A stretch of 48,503 nt of DNA from IMG/VR virus record IMGVR_UViG_3300029893_000014, positions 1 to 48,503 of that record; one strand, 5' to 3'. Position numbers and translations under genes: made by a program. The notes below the pieces were generated by a model that worked only from the letters and a program-made list of their open reading frames with translations, ran no database searches and was not told where the DNA came from. Positions within the stretch are counted from its first letter, which is position 1. Each line of letters opens with the position of its first letter. This DNA comes from a virus. Below are positions 14,853 to 23,364 of this stretch, one piece after another.

Positions 14853-15758
14853 ATGGCTGACACCAAACTTTCCGCGCTGACCGCGACCACGACGCTCGTC
14901 GCATCAGATGAGTTCTACGTCAACGATGGCGGGGCCTCTCGGAAGGCGACGTTCACCACGCTCGGCGCTTTCCTCGCCACGGCCACGCTGGCGGCGGGAA
15001 CGCTGACCACATCGCAGCCGCTGACGCTGACGCAGACGTGGAACGATGCCGGGGTGACGTTCACTGGGTTCAAGGTCAACGTCACTGACACGGCGAGCGC
15101 GGTGGACTCGATGCTGATGAACCTGCAGGTTGGGGAGAGCAGTAAGGTTCTAATCGAGAAGGATGGCTCGACCAACATTCGAGGTGGACTGGTTGTTAAT
15201 CGGAACGGGCAAATTGTTTTAGGTAGAGATCAACTAATTGGTTGGTCGAGCACAATCACCCTTACCGGAACTAACATAACGAACATTGACCTTATGCTCG
15301 CCCGCGACGCCGCCAACACCTTCGCCCTGCGCAGGGGGACGAACGCGCAGACGGCGAACGTCTACGATACCTATTCCAGTTCCACCGATTTCCACCGGGT
15401 TGCCATCAAAACCGCACGGGCCACGCTGTCCAATGTTTCGGGGGCCAACGTCACGGCGTCGGCATTGATTCCCGATGGTGCGGTGCTGGTCGGCCTGACC
15501 ACGAAGGTGACCACCGGGCTCGGCACCACCAATGGCACGACCGGCTACCAGGTCGGCGACGGTTCCGATCCGGATCGTTGGGGCGCCATCACTGGCACGG
15601 CGGCAGGCACCACATCCGATAATCGCGACTGGACCGCGACGACGGTGCAGGCATTCACCGCCGCCCAGGACGTGGTGGTCACGGCGGTGGGAGGCAATTT
15701 CGACGGGACGGGCGTCATCTATGTCTCGGCCCAGTATCTCATCGGCGAGGCAGACTAA
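14853..15758 (+). CDS. tail fibre or appendage protein
   Basis: A 301-residue protein. The N-terminus MADTKLSALTATTTLVASDE followed by FYVNDGG is a common phage fibre start. The middle has VLGRDQLIGWSSTITLTGTN and FALRRGTNAQTANVYDTYSS, typical of trimeric fibre shaft repeats, and the last 90 residues are Gly/Thr-rich strands ending IYVSAQYLIGEAD. It probably forms part of the host-contact apparatus. Which end binds the virion is inferred only from the conserved N-terminus. Confidence 0.7.
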   Translation: MADTKLSALTATTTLVASDEFYVNDGGASRKATFTTLGAFLATATLAAGTLTTSQPLTLTQTWNDAGVTFTGFKVNVTDTASAVDSMLMNLQVGESSKVLIEKDGSTNIRGGLVVNRNGQIVLGRDQLIGWSSTITLTGTNITNIDLMLARDAANTFALRRGTNAQTANVYDTYSSSTDFHRVAIKTARATLSNVSGANVTASALIPDGAVLVGLTTKVTTGLGTTNGTTGYQVGDGSDPDRWGAITGTAAGTTSDNRDWTATTVQAFTAAQDVVVTAVGGNFDGTGVIYVSAQYLIGEAD

Positions 15759-15772
15759 GGAGCGAGGCAAAG

Positions 15773-16000
15773 ATGCCGACAATAGCATTCAGCAAGACGG
15801 TAACGAAGGAACATCTTGACCGCGCCATTCCGGCGCTCAAGGCCCATTTTGGGCTCCCGGCCGACGCCACCAATGCCCAGGTCATGGCCGAGTGGGAGAA
15901 GATGGTCATCGGCCAGATCAAAGGCATCGTGCGCGACTACGAGGCGCGGAAGGCGGCCGAGGCGGCGGCCGATGCCGTGAAAGAGATCAACCTGGCATGA
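15773..16000 (+). CDS. hypothetical 75-residue protein
   Basis: Begins MPTIAFSKTVTKEHLDRAIP and is helical, ending ARKAAEAAADAVKEINLA. GGAG lies about ten bases before the ATG. It directly follows the fibre gene and overlaps the next gene as ATGA. Unrecognised; possibly a fibre assembly helper by position only. Confidence 0.6.
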   Translation: MPTIAFSKTVTKEHLDRAIPALKAHFGLPADATNAQVMAEWEKMVIGQIKGIVRDYEARKAAEAAADAVKEINLA

Positions 16001-16224
16001 TCGACCTCACCGACGACGAACGTGTCCAGCTAGAGGCTCTGCTGAACATCGCACGGTCGGTCCTGGCCAATTCCAGCGGGCATCTCTGCTCGCAACTGGT
16101 GTCCGGTCAGCTTGATCCGAGGCAGAGGGCAGCGGTCGAGGCTGAGATCGAGCGGGCTGACGAACTGACGGCAGCGGCACGGAGCCTGTTGCGGAAGTTG
16201 AAGGTCAGCGAGGCAGTCCAATGA
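15997..16224 (+). CDS. hypothetical helical 75-residue protein
   Basis: ATG 15997 overlaps the upstream stop. MIDLTDDERVQLEALLNIAR and the later EIERADELTAAARSLLRKLK indicate an all-helical, charged protein. Its stop overlaps the next ATG again (ATGA), so three small genes are tightly coupled. No family recognised. Confidence 0.6.
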   Translation: MIDLTDDERVQLEALLNIARSVLANSSGHLCSQLVSGQLDPRQRAAVEAEIERADELTAAARSLLRKLKVSEAVQ

Positions 16225-16514
16225 TCGAGACTGCGATTCCCCTGCTCCTGGCTGTCTACATCGGCCTGTCGGCGGCCGACCTGTGGCTCACCGGACGCGG
16301 CCTGTCGCGAGGCGGTTGGGAGATCAACCCGCTGGCCCGGTGGGCCTACGCCAAGGCCGGATTCGGCGGGCTGGCTGTACTCAAGATCATCTTGGCCGGA
16401 TTTGCCGTCGCCGCGCTGCTCCTGGCCGGCGAGCCCTACACCATGATCGGCCTCGCCGTGCTGTGTGTCGGCATGGCCGGCGTCGTGATCTGGAACGCGA
16501 CACAGCTAAAGTAG
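16221..16514 (+). CDS. small three-helix inner-membrane protein
   Basis: A 97-residue protein with three predicted membrane segments: about 5-25 (AIPLLLAVYIGLSAADLWL), 48-69 (FGGLAVLKIILAGFAVAALL) and 74-92 (MIGLAVLCVGMAGVVIW). The loop GRGLSRGGWEINPLARW resembles the E-x-NP signature of DUF5658-type proteins. Role in the phage unknown; holin-like activity is possible but not supported by position. Confidence 0.65.
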   Translation: MIETAIPLLLAVYIGLSAADLWLTGRGLSRGGWEINPLARWAYAKAGFGGLAVLKIILAGFAVAALLLAGEPYTMIGLAVLCVGMAGVVIWNATQLK

Positions 16515-16688
16515 GGACGATCCTGTCCAATACCACGGGCGATCGTCCGCGATCAGTGGCGGATACCCCGTTGGGCTTTTCACATGCCAGACCCATTGCA
16601 TCGGGCCGGTCACGGGTTCGATTCCCTCCTTGTCCCGAAACATCAGGGAAGGGTCGGTGAGGTCATACGCGACATCTTCTTGGGTCAT
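16506..16688 (-). CDS. possible leftward small gene
   Basis: A 60-codon frame filling the 227-base gap between two rightward genes. The composition is protein-like and Trp-rich (MQWVWHVKSP, DDRPWYWTGSSLL). The ribosome site is weak (CAGG five bases away). It overlaps the membrane protein gene by nine bases. Could be a small moron or chance; low confidence. Confidence 0.35.
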   Translation of the reverse strand: MTQEDVAYDLTDPSLMFRDKEGIEPVTGPMQWVWHVKSPTGYPPLIADDRPWYWTGSSLL

Positions 16689-16741
16689 CGTGGCCTGATG
16701 ATACCAGCGAAAATCTCAAAACACTAGCGCAGGGGCCGACT

Positions 16742-17185
16742 ATGAGCGCCACCAATGCCTTCGAGACATCTCTGCTCGGTCTCATCTTCACCAATGTCGA
16801 TGCCGCCAACGTCGGCGATGCAACGGGACTTCGGGGCTCCTCGACGGCTGGCGTGTTCTGGATCAGCCTGCATACCTCGACGGGTCCGGGCGAGGCCGGC
16901 AGTCAGACCACCAATGAGGCCAACTACACATCCTATGGCCGGGCATCGGTGGCGCGGTCGACGGCGCAGTGGACCGTCACGAACGATACGGTCGACAATG
17001 ACAACGCCATCAGTTTTCCGGAAGCGACAGGCGGGTCGAGCACGGTGGCTCACTTCGGCATCGGTTCGGCCGAGACATCGACCGGCAATCTGTTCCTCTA
17101 CGGCGCCCTGACGGCATCGGTGGCTATATCGACCGGCATCACGCCGAGCTTCGCGGCCGGCGAGCTCGATGTGACGCTCGACTGA
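16742..17185 (+). CDS. conserved phage tail/virion protein
   Basis: A 147-residue protein beginning MSATNAFETSLLGLIFTNVD. It has the recognisable pattern of a widespread phage family: WISLHTSTGPGEAGSQTTNE, ANYTSYGRASVARSTAQWTV, ISFPEATGGSSTVAHFGIGS and LFLYGALTASVAISTGITPS. Members are virion-associated beta-sandwich proteins of unknown role, often near fibre genes. The stop overlaps the next ATG. Confidence 0.75.
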   Translation: MSATNAFETSLLGLIFTNVDAANVGDATGLRGSSTAGVFWISLHTSTGPGEAGSQTTNEANYTSYGRASVARSTAQWTVTNDTVDNDNAISFPEATGGSSTVAHFGIGSAETSTGNLFLYGALTASVAISTGITPSFAAGELDVTLD

Positions 17186-17421
17186 TGCCGATCCACATCA
17201 ACAACAAGTCGCTGCTCAAGCGCGAGCGTATCGAGGTTTCCTCGGAGGGCGATCTGGTCGTTGTTCAGTTGGGCAATGTCGAGGTGAAGGTGCCCTACGA
17301 GACGGCGTTCCAGCTTTCGGCCTGGATCAGGCTTCGAGCTAAGGAAGCCAAGCGCTTTGCCGGCGATACGTCGCGGCACTGGTCGGTGCTTGGCACGCTG
17401 AGCGATGCCAACCGGATGTAA
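17185..17421 (+). CDS. small conserved phage protein
   Basis: A 78-residue protein whose ATG overlaps the upstream stop. MPIHINNKSLLKRERIEVSS starts a small beta-alpha protein (VVVQLGNVEVKVPYETAFQL, SAWIRLRAKEAKRFAGD). It often sits beside the preceding family in phages, as far as I recall. Role unknown. Confidence 0.6.
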   Translation: MPIHINNKSLLKRERIEVSSEGDLVVVQLGNVEVKVPYETAFQLSAWIRLRAKEAKRFAGDTSRHWSVLGTLSDANRM

Positions 17422-17437
17422 CCGGGACATCTGAGTC

Positions 17438-18508
17438 ATGGCATTGTCATTTGTTGACTCAGCATTCACTAATGAGGAAACGATAACCGTACCCGCCGCA
17501 GCGGCAGAGGGCGATTTTGCCATTCTTTTTGACCACGCGCGAAATGCATCAACGGTCCCAACGGAAGTAGTGCCTACGGGGTGGACGCAAATTGGCACAT
17601 CCCTTACCGGAACCGCCACGCGCAATGTGATTAGCTATAAAAAATTAGTGTCTGGTGATCCGGAGTCGGTGATCACCGGAATGAATGGCAATTCGCAGGA
17701 TAGTAAAGCTCTTTTGGTATTTCGTGCTTCGTCTGGCGTTGACACCATTTCGCCATCTACATGGAACGGAGAAGCGACAAACGGCGACCCCGTAGAGCAA
17801 AATGTGGCAGCGTCGGGCGGTACGGCCCCCCTTATTGTGTTTGGTATGGCTGGCGTAACGACGTTTGTTTCGTTTTCGTTTTCGACGGCGAGTCCCGCAT
17901 TTGATGGAACAGTAGGAGGTGCTACTAACAACTACCTATTGGTGGGCTATAAGATATATAACGCAAGCCCATCCGACCATGCAATTGATATAGATGATCT
18001 TGGGACCAACAATCATCTGCGGTCAGGTTATGTTGCAATTGCTGAGGTGCCAGGACAAGTGTCCGGCGCTTCCGCGCTTGCTTTTTCTAGTAGCGGAACG
18101 CTAAAGGGAGCGGCAGCACTAACAGGCGCAGCAACGCCGACCTTTACGGTAACGGGCACAGTGACAGGCGAAAGCTCTGGCGCTCTCTCAGGATCAGCGG
18201 AACCGGCATTTACGTTAGCGGGAGCATTGAAAGGCGCTGCTTCGCTGGCCGGTCTTTCTTCACCGGCTTTCTCGGGGGCGGGAACTATCACAAGTACAGT
18301 GGCGCTCGCGGGCACCGCGACCGTTACGCTTGCACTGAATGGAACAATCATTGGCCGGGAAACGATACAGATAACTGGACAGACAGGGATAGTGTTTACG
18401 GGTAGTGGAACGATGGAAGCGCTTATTCCAGACCCGCCAGTTAGTCGCGATTCGTTGTTTCTCCGTCCCGCCGGCAAGATGCCGACATACTGGAAAGGCG
18501 TGTCATGA
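17438..18508 (+). CDS. repeat-containing tail fibre/adhesin, lower-GC insert
   Basis: A 356-residue protein. Residues 1-205 form a beta-rich domain (VPTGWTQIGTSLTGTATRNV, LVSGDPESVITGMNGNSQDS). From about 208 on there are four to five imperfect repeats of about 25 residues with the pattern GAAxLxGxAxPxFTxxGxLxG (GTLKGAAALTGAATPTFTVT; GALSGSAEPAFTLAGALKGA; SLAGLSSPAFSGAGTITS). The end has SRDSLFLRPAGKMPTYWKG. The gene is visibly poorer in GC than its neighbours, with many A/T third positions, suggesting recent exchange as expected for a receptor-binding component. The function is inferred from composition and place. Confidence 0.65.
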   Translation: MALSFVDSAFTNEETITVPAAAAEGDFAILFDHARNASTVPTEVVPTGWTQIGTSLTGTATRNVISYKKLVSGDPESVITGMNGNSQDSKALLVFRASSGVDTISPSTWNGEATNGDPVEQNVAASGGTAPLIVFGMAGVTTFVSFSFSTASPAFDGTVGGATNNYLLVGYKIYNASPSDHAIDIDDLGTNNHLRSGYVAIAEVPGQVSGASALAFSSSGTLKGAAALTGAATPTFTVTGTVTGESSGALSGSAEPAFTLAGALKGAASLAGLSSPAFSGAGTITSTVALAGTATVTLALNGTIIGRETIQITGQTGIVFTGSGTMEALIPDPPVSRDSLFLRPAGKMPTYWKGVS

Positions 18509-18981
18509 GCCAATCCCACAGCAAGCCCCATATCCGCCCCGGCGAGTACCTGATGCGATCCGACCGTTCTGGCCGGCGCATGTGGTCATCGGAGGCGCGG
18601 CGCGAGTGGACCGGCATGATCGTCCACAAGGACGAATGGGAGGAGCGCCATCCGCAGGATTTCGTCACGGGGAAGGTTGATCGGCAGGCCGTGCCGGTCC
18701 CGCGTCCCGATCCTATCCCGGTGTTCGGCGGGCCATTGACCACCGACACCACAGCCGATGTGGCGGCGGGCGCCAATACCTTGCCGGTTGTCAGTTCGGC
18801 CCGCTTTTTCCCCGGCGACACGCTCCATATCTCGACCGACAGCGGTCAGATGTGGATCGCCACGGTGCAGGGCATCCCTGATGCCACCAGCCTTGGCACG
18901 ACAACGGGGGCACCCGGCTTCATAGGTTCGGGCCGCAAGGTCATCAACGTGACCGCCATCTCACCGGCCGACGTGGGGTAA
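18505..18981 (+). CDS. conserved phage virion-assembly protein
   Basis: A 158-residue protein overlapping the upstream stop (ATGA). The first 70 residues carry the conserved pattern HIRPGEYLMRSDRSGRRMWS, REWTGMIVHKDEWEERHPQD and FVTGKVDRQAVPVPRPDP, seen in a common family near head-tail connector genes of podoviruses and siphoviruses. The C-terminal half is a small beta domain (RFFPGDTLHISTDSGQMWIA). No enzyme role is evident. Confidence 0.65.
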   Translation: MSQSHSKPHIRPGEYLMRSDRSGRRMWSSEARREWTGMIVHKDEWEERHPQDFVTGKVDRQAVPVPRPDPIPVFGGPLTTDTTADVAAGANTLPVVSSARFFPGDTLHISTDSGQMWIATVQGIPDATSLGTTTGAPGFIGSGRKVINVTAISPADVG

Positions 18982-18984
18982 GCC

Positions 18985-19407
18985 ATGACGACGCTGGTCT
19001 ATCGCGACGGCGTTCTCGCCGCCGATGGTCAGTCGCAATGTAGCGGCTGGCGGCAGCCCGGCATGATGGAAAAGGTGTGGAAGGTCGAAGGACGGCTCAT
19101 CGGCGCTGCCGGCGACTCCAATCGCGTCGAACGGTTCCGGCGCTGGGCCATGGCCGGCGGTGTCGGGGAATGTCCCGAAATGGGCGACGGCAGTGTCGGG
19201 GTCATCGTTGAACAAGACGGCCGGGTCCGTGAGTTTGAGAGCGTCGGTGAGCTGCAACCCAGCCATGCGCCGTTCTATGCCTGGGGCTCCGGAATGCCGG
19301 CGGCCCTGGCCGCGCTCTACATGGGCGCCACGGCGGAACGGGCTGTCGAGATTGCCATCCTTGTCGATTCAAGCTCAGGCGGCAACGTGCAAACGGTGAG
19401 GCTGTGA
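18985..19407 (+). CDS. proteasome-beta/HslV-like Ntn-hydrolase
   Basis: A 140-residue protein starting MTTLVYRDGVLAADGQSQ, which lines up with HslV/proteasome beta N-termini (Thr after Met removal, then strand and AGDGQ-like turn). It continues MMEKVWKVEGRLIGAAGDSN (lysine and G-x-AGD), a helix ERFRRWAMAG, and MPAALAALYMGATAERAVEI with DSSSGGNVQTVRL. These are the landmarks of the Ntn peptidase fold. T2 would be the nucleophile. Phage members sit among virion genes, where they may process structural proteins; the substrate is unknown and activity is inferred. Confidence 0.72.
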   Translation: MTTLVYRDGVLAADGQSQCSGWRQPGMMEKVWKVEGRLIGAAGDSNRVERFRRWAMAGGVGECPEMGDGSVGVIVEQDGRVREFESVGELQPSHAPFYAWGSGMPAALAALYMGATAERAVEIAILVDSSSGGNVQTVRL

Positions 19408-19408
19408 C

Positions 19409-20353
19409 ATGGCATCGAGCGGCAGCACCGATTTCACCGCGACCCGGAACGACATCATTCGCCAAGCGGCGCTCAAGGTCGGCGCCATCTCTGCTGGTGT
19501 CACGATGGGCGCGCAGATGGCGTCCGACTTCGCCTTCAACCTCAACGGTCTGGTCAAGCGCTGGCAGGCCGCCTCGATCCACATCTGGACCACCCGCGAG
19601 GCAACCCTGTTCCCGCAGCCCAATCAGATCAAGTACGAGGTCGGGTCAGGCGCTACCGATCACGTCACCGAGTCCTACGCGGCGACGGAAATCTCGGCTG
19701 ACGAGGCCAGCGGCCAGACAACCCTGAGCGTTGCCGCCACCGACGACATCACGGCCAACGACAACATCGGCGTGGTGCTCGACGACGGCACGATCCAATG
19801 GTCGACCGTATCCAGCAAGACATCGACCACCGTCACCATCGCCGATGCCCTGACCGACAGCGCGGCGGAAGGCAATCCGGTCTACACCTACACGACCAGG
19901 ATCGTTCGCCCGCTGCGTATTGTCGATGCCCGCCGCTTCAACGTGGTCAATGCCGTCGATACTCCGGTCATCGTGTCGGCCCGCCTCGACTACCAGCGGC
20001 TTCCCAACAAGACCCAGACCGGGATGCTCAACCAGGTCTTTTACGACCCGCAACTGACGCGCGGGCACATCTACATCTGGCAGGCCCCGACCGCCGTGTC
20101 CGATTTGCTCAAGTTCACCTGGCACCGGCCTATCGAGGATTTCGACGCGGCCGGCGACAACCCGGACCTGCCGCAGGAATGGATCGACGCCCTGGTATGG
20201 AACCTGGCCTGGGTCATGGCGCCGGAGTTCGAGGTCTCGGCACAGCGCTACCAGCAGATCAGGGAGTTGGCCGCCATCACGCTCGACACGGTGAAGGACT
20301 TCGACCGCGAACCGGAGTCGGTGTTCTTCCAGCCCGACGCCAGCCTCTACTGA
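19409..20353 (+). CDS. P22 gp4-like tail accessory (head completion) protein
   Basis: A 314-residue protein. The start TATRNDIIRQAALKVGAISA, then LNGLVKRWQAASIHIWT, is the P22 gp4 (tail accessory factor) pattern. A central beta insertion (about 85-160) makes it longer than P22 gp4. Later TWHRPIEDFDAAGDNPDLPQ and EWIDALVWNLAWVMAPEF match the conserved C-terminal part. It would bind the portal after packaging and begin the short tail. Immediately followed by the gp10-like gene, as expected. Confidence 0.82.
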   Translation: MASSGSTDFTATRNDIIRQAALKVGAISAGVTMGAQMASDFAFNLNGLVKRWQAASIHIWTTREATLFPQPNQIKYEVGSGATDHVTESYAATEISADEASGQTTLSVAATDDITANDNIGVVLDDGTIQWSTVSSKTSTTVTIADALTDSAAEGNPVYTYTTRIVRPLRIVDARRFNVVNAVDTPVIVSARLDYQRLPNKTQTGMLNQVFYDPQLTRGHIYIWQAPTAVSDLLKFTWHRPIEDFDAAGDNPDLPQEWIDALVWNLAWVMAPEFEVSAQRYQQIRELAAITLDTVKDFDREPESVFFQPDASLY

Positions 20354-20354
20354 C

Positions 20355-21764
20355 ATGGACATTCTGTTCGCCGCCCAGTCCTATAAGTCGGACTCGCTGC
20401 CGGTCTCGGCGCAGAGAGCCGTGAATTGCTATGCCGAGTTCCAGGCGCCGGGCGCCAAGTACCAGATCACGGTGTTCGGCCATCCCGGCATCGCGACCTT
20501 CGCGACGTGCGGCCGTGGCCCGGTACGCGGCTTTTTCGAGATGAACGGCACGCTCTACGTCGTGTCGCGGGACGGCTTCTATTCAGTAGCGGCGGACGGC
20601 ACCGAAACCCTACTGGGCAGCGGCATCACCGGCATTCATCCGGTGTCGATCGACGGTAACGGCCTTGAGGTCATCATCGTCAACGGCACTCAGGGCTTCA
20701 TCTACACCGAATCGACCGGGGCCTTCGTCCAGATCGACGATTCCGATTTCAAGGAAGCCAACACCGTCACCTTCATCGACTCCTACTTTGCCTTGGAGGA
20801 GAAGGACTCCAACAGCTTCTTCCTGTCCGACATCCTCGACGGCACGTCCTATCCGTCGCTTTCCTTCGCCTCGGCCGAGTCGTCGCCAGACCGCATCGTT
20901 GCGGTGCTCAACTACCATGGCAACCTGCTTCTGTTCGGCGAGCGGACCATCGAGACATGGGATCATACCGGGGCGACATCGTTTCCGTTCCAGCGGCTAT
21001 CCGGCGCCACCGTGCAACGGGGCCTGGCCGCTCCCCGCGCCATGGTCAAGGAAGGAGTGTCGGTCTATTTCCTCGGCGATGATCGGGTGTTCTACCGGCT
21101 GACCGGCTCGCAAGCCATCCCGATCTCAACCCATCCCATCGCCAAGGAGTGGGAGACCTACGAGACGATCAGCGATGCGTTCTGCTTCCTGGTCCCGTGG
21201 GGCGGCCACAAGTTTGTCTACATCACGTTTCCGACCGAGGGCAAGACCTGGGGCTACGACCTCGCCACCAATCTCTGGCACGAGCGCATCTCTTGGGATG
21301 CCAGTGGGGCCGAGGCCAAGTGGCGGATCAATGCCTGCATCGCGGCCCATTCCAAGATTCTCGTCGGAGACGCGAACTCCGGGCGGATCGGCTACCTCGA
21401 CCCGACCGTGTTCACCGAGTTCGGCGATCCGGTGCGGATGATCCTGGTGTCACCGCCGATCCACAATCAGGGCAAGCGCATTCACATGCCGTTCTTCGAA
21501 CTGGACATGGAAACCGGCGTCGGCCTGGCAACCGGCCAGGGCAGCAATCCGCAGGCCATGCTGGACTGGTCCGACGACGGCGGCCGGACCTGGGAATCGC
21601 CGCAGGTGTGGAGCGGCATCGGCAAGATCGGCGAGTACGGTGTGAGGATGCAATGGGACCGGCTCGGCTCCTTCTATCAGCGCTCGTTGCGAGTGCAGAT
21701 CAGCGACCCGGTGAAGCGCGTCGTGCTCGGGGCGAGAGCGCCGAATCTGCGGGTCGCGGCCTGA
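20355..21764 (+). CDS. P22 gp10-like packaged DNA stabilisation protein
   Basis: A 469-residue protein. SYKSDSLPVSAQRAVNCYAE, TVFGHPGIATFATCGRGPVR, a beta-propeller-like series (MNGTLYVVSRDGFYSV, DSYFALEEKDSNSFFLSDIL, YHGNLLLFGERTIETWDHTG) and LSGATVQRGLAAPRAMVKEG are the landmarks of the P22 gp10 family. It forms the hexameric plug/knob below gp4 that holds the genome in the head. Together with the gp4-like gene it defines a P22-type short-tail machine. Confidence 0.88.
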   Translation: MDILFAAQSYKSDSLPVSAQRAVNCYAEFQAPGAKYQITVFGHPGIATFATCGRGPVRGFFEMNGTLYVVSRDGFYSVAADGTETLLGSGITGIHPVSIDGNGLEVIIVNGTQGFIYTESTGAFVQIDDSDFKEANTVTFIDSYFALEEKDSNSFFLSDILDGTSYPSLSFASAESSPDRIVAVLNYHGNLLLFGERTIETWDHTGATSFPFQRLSGATVQRGLAAPRAMVKEGVSVYFLGDDRVFYRLTGSQAIPISTHPIAKEWETYETISDAFCFLVPWGGHKFVYITFPTEGKTWGYDLATNLWHERISWDASGAEAKWRINACIAAHSKILVGDANSGRIGYLDPTVFTEFGDPVRMILVSPPIHNQGKRIHMPFFELDMETGVGLATGQGSNPQAMLDWSDDGGRTWESPQVWSGIGKIGEYGVRMQWDRLGSFYQRSLRVQISDPVKRVVLGARAPNLRVAA

Positions 21765-21765
21765 C

Positions 21766-22179
21766 ATGGCCCAGGACGTAGCGCCCAACCAGCCGCGCGC
21801 CCTCGCGGTGATGGTCGACCGTGACGGCCGGCTGACCTCGGAGGGCTTGGCTGTTCTTGAGCAGATGTGGCGGCAGATCGCGGCCGGTTTCGTCATCGTG
21901 CCGTGTTTGGCGGCGGGGACCAACGACATCACCTTGACCCCTGTTCTGCATCAGGAAGGGGCGCGGACCTACGCCAACCACATGGCGTTTGGCTTCGTGG
22001 CGGCGGCAACATCGTCGGGCGATGTATCGGTCAAGGTCGGCAGTTTGGGGCTTCTCAAGGCGTTCAAGGAAAACGGCGCCACCAGGGCCGGGACCGGCGA
22101 TGTGGTGAACGGCTCCTATTACATCGCCTCCTACGTTTCCAGTCTCGACAGCGGGGCCGGCGGGTTTGTTCTCAAATGA
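21766..22179 (+). CDS. short tail fibre/needle-region protein
   Basis: A 137-residue protein. PRALAVMVDRDGRLTSEGLA and VLEQMWRQIAAGF form a helical N-terminal part; the rest is strand-rich (TYANHMAFGFVAAATSSGDV, SYYIASYVSSLDSGAGGFVL). It lies between the gp10-like protein and a fibre with a head-binding-type N-terminus, so a tail-associated role is likely. I cannot assign it to the P22 gp26 needle family. Confidence 0.55.
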   Translation: MAQDVAPNQPRALAVMVDRDGRLTSEGLAVLEQMWRQIAAGFVIVPCLAAGTNDITLTPVLHQEGARTYANHMAFGFVAAATSSGDVSVKVGSLGLLKAFKENGATRAGTGDVVNGSYYIASYVSSLDSGAGGFVLK

Positions 22180-22191
22180 CGGGCTGAGCCA

Positions 22192-23364
22192 ATGGCAAAT
22201 CGGTTCACCAATCCCAATGTCTGGTATCCCGACGCATCGGGCAATCCGCTGGCCGGCGGCCTGCTGTTCTTCTATGTCACCGGCACGTCGACCAAGGCCG
22301 AGACGTTTTCCGATGAGGAACTGTCGACGGCCAACGCCAATCCGGTTGTGCTGGATAGCGCCGGCCGGGCCGGCGACATCTTTCTCGATCCGTCCGTCAC
22401 CTACAAGGTGGTGCTGGCCCCGGCCACCGATACCGACCCGCCCACCGCGCCGATCTGGACCGCCGATCCGGTGGTCGATCTGGCAGCCAATGTCACGGCA
22501 GCGTTTGCCGTCTATGCCGGCGATCCCAACGGCAACGTGGCGGGGACGGCGGGGACGGTCGGCGGCGCCGGTGCATCGGCCATCTACGACATCACCAACA
22601 ATATCCTGTTCGTCTGCGTTACGACCGGCGATGCCGATAATGCGGTATGGCAGGCCGTGGCGGCGGGGCTGAGCGGCAACGAGGACATCCGCACCACAGA
22701 CCATACCGTGTCCGCCGACGATAACGGGCGCATCCAGACGGCCAACAAGGCATCAGCCATTACCTTCAACCTGACCGCTGCGGCGACGTTGGGGGCGGGC
22801 TTTCTGGTCGGCATCAAGAACATCGGAGCCGGGACGCTGACCATTGATCCGGCCGGGGCGGAAACTATCGACACTGCGTCGACCATCGCCTTGGCCCAGT
22901 ACGACGGTGTGATCCTCTACTGCACCGGCACGACATGGCGGGTGCTGGCGCGGGAAGGCGTCAAGGACGCAACCGTCACCCCGGCCAAGTTGACCACGGC
23001 GGCCAAGACCGAAGCCTTTACCGTGGCGGCGTCGGACGAGGGCACGGCACTCACGACCGGGACGGCCAAGGTGACGTGGAGGATGCCCTATGCCTTCACC
23101 GTGACGGAGGTTCGGGCCTCGCTGACCACGGCGCAGTCGTCGGGGAACATCTTCACGGTCGACATCAACGAAAGTGGAACCTCGATCTTGTCGACCAAGC
23201 TCACCATCGACAACACGAGTAAAACGTCTGTAGGGGCCACGACGCCGCCTGTCATTTCTGATGCTTCTTTGGCCGACGATGCCGAGATGACGGTTGACAT
23301 CGACCAGATCGGCGACGGCACCGCGACCGGCCTCAAGGTTACGCTGATCGGGTATCCGACCTGA
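22192..23364 (+). CDS. tail fibre/tailspike-type protein
   Basis: A 390-residue protein. The N-terminus NRFTNPNVWYPDASGNPLAG, then GGLLFFYVTGTSTKAETFSD and LDSAGRAGDIFLDPSVTYKV, is the widespread phage fibre N-terminal domain related to P22 tailspike head-binding modules. The middle holds a conserved fibre module (AITFNLTAAATLGAGFLVGI, NIGAGTLTIDPAG) and the C-terminus a beta-sandwich (YAFTVTEVRASLTTAQSSGN, FTVDINESGTSILSTKLTID). No glycosidase or lyase site is seen. Confidence 0.75.
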   Translation: MANRFTNPNVWYPDASGNPLAGGLLFFYVTGTSTKAETFSDEELSTANANPVVLDSAGRAGDIFLDPSVTYKVVLAPATDTDPPTAPIWTADPVVDLAANVTAAFAVYAGDPNGNVAGTAGTVGGAGASAIYDITNNILFVCVTTGDADNAVWQAVAAGLSGNEDIRTTDHTVSADDNGRIQTANKASAITFNLTAAATLGAGFLVGIKNIGAGTLTIDPAGAETIDTASTIALAQYDGVILYCTGTTWRVLAREGVKDATVTPAKLTTAAKTEAFTVAASDEGTALTTGTAKVTWRMPYAFTVTEVRASLTTAQSSGNIFTVDINESGTSILSTKLTIDNTSKTSVGATTPPVISDASLADDAEMTVDIDQIGDGTATGLKVTLIGYPT

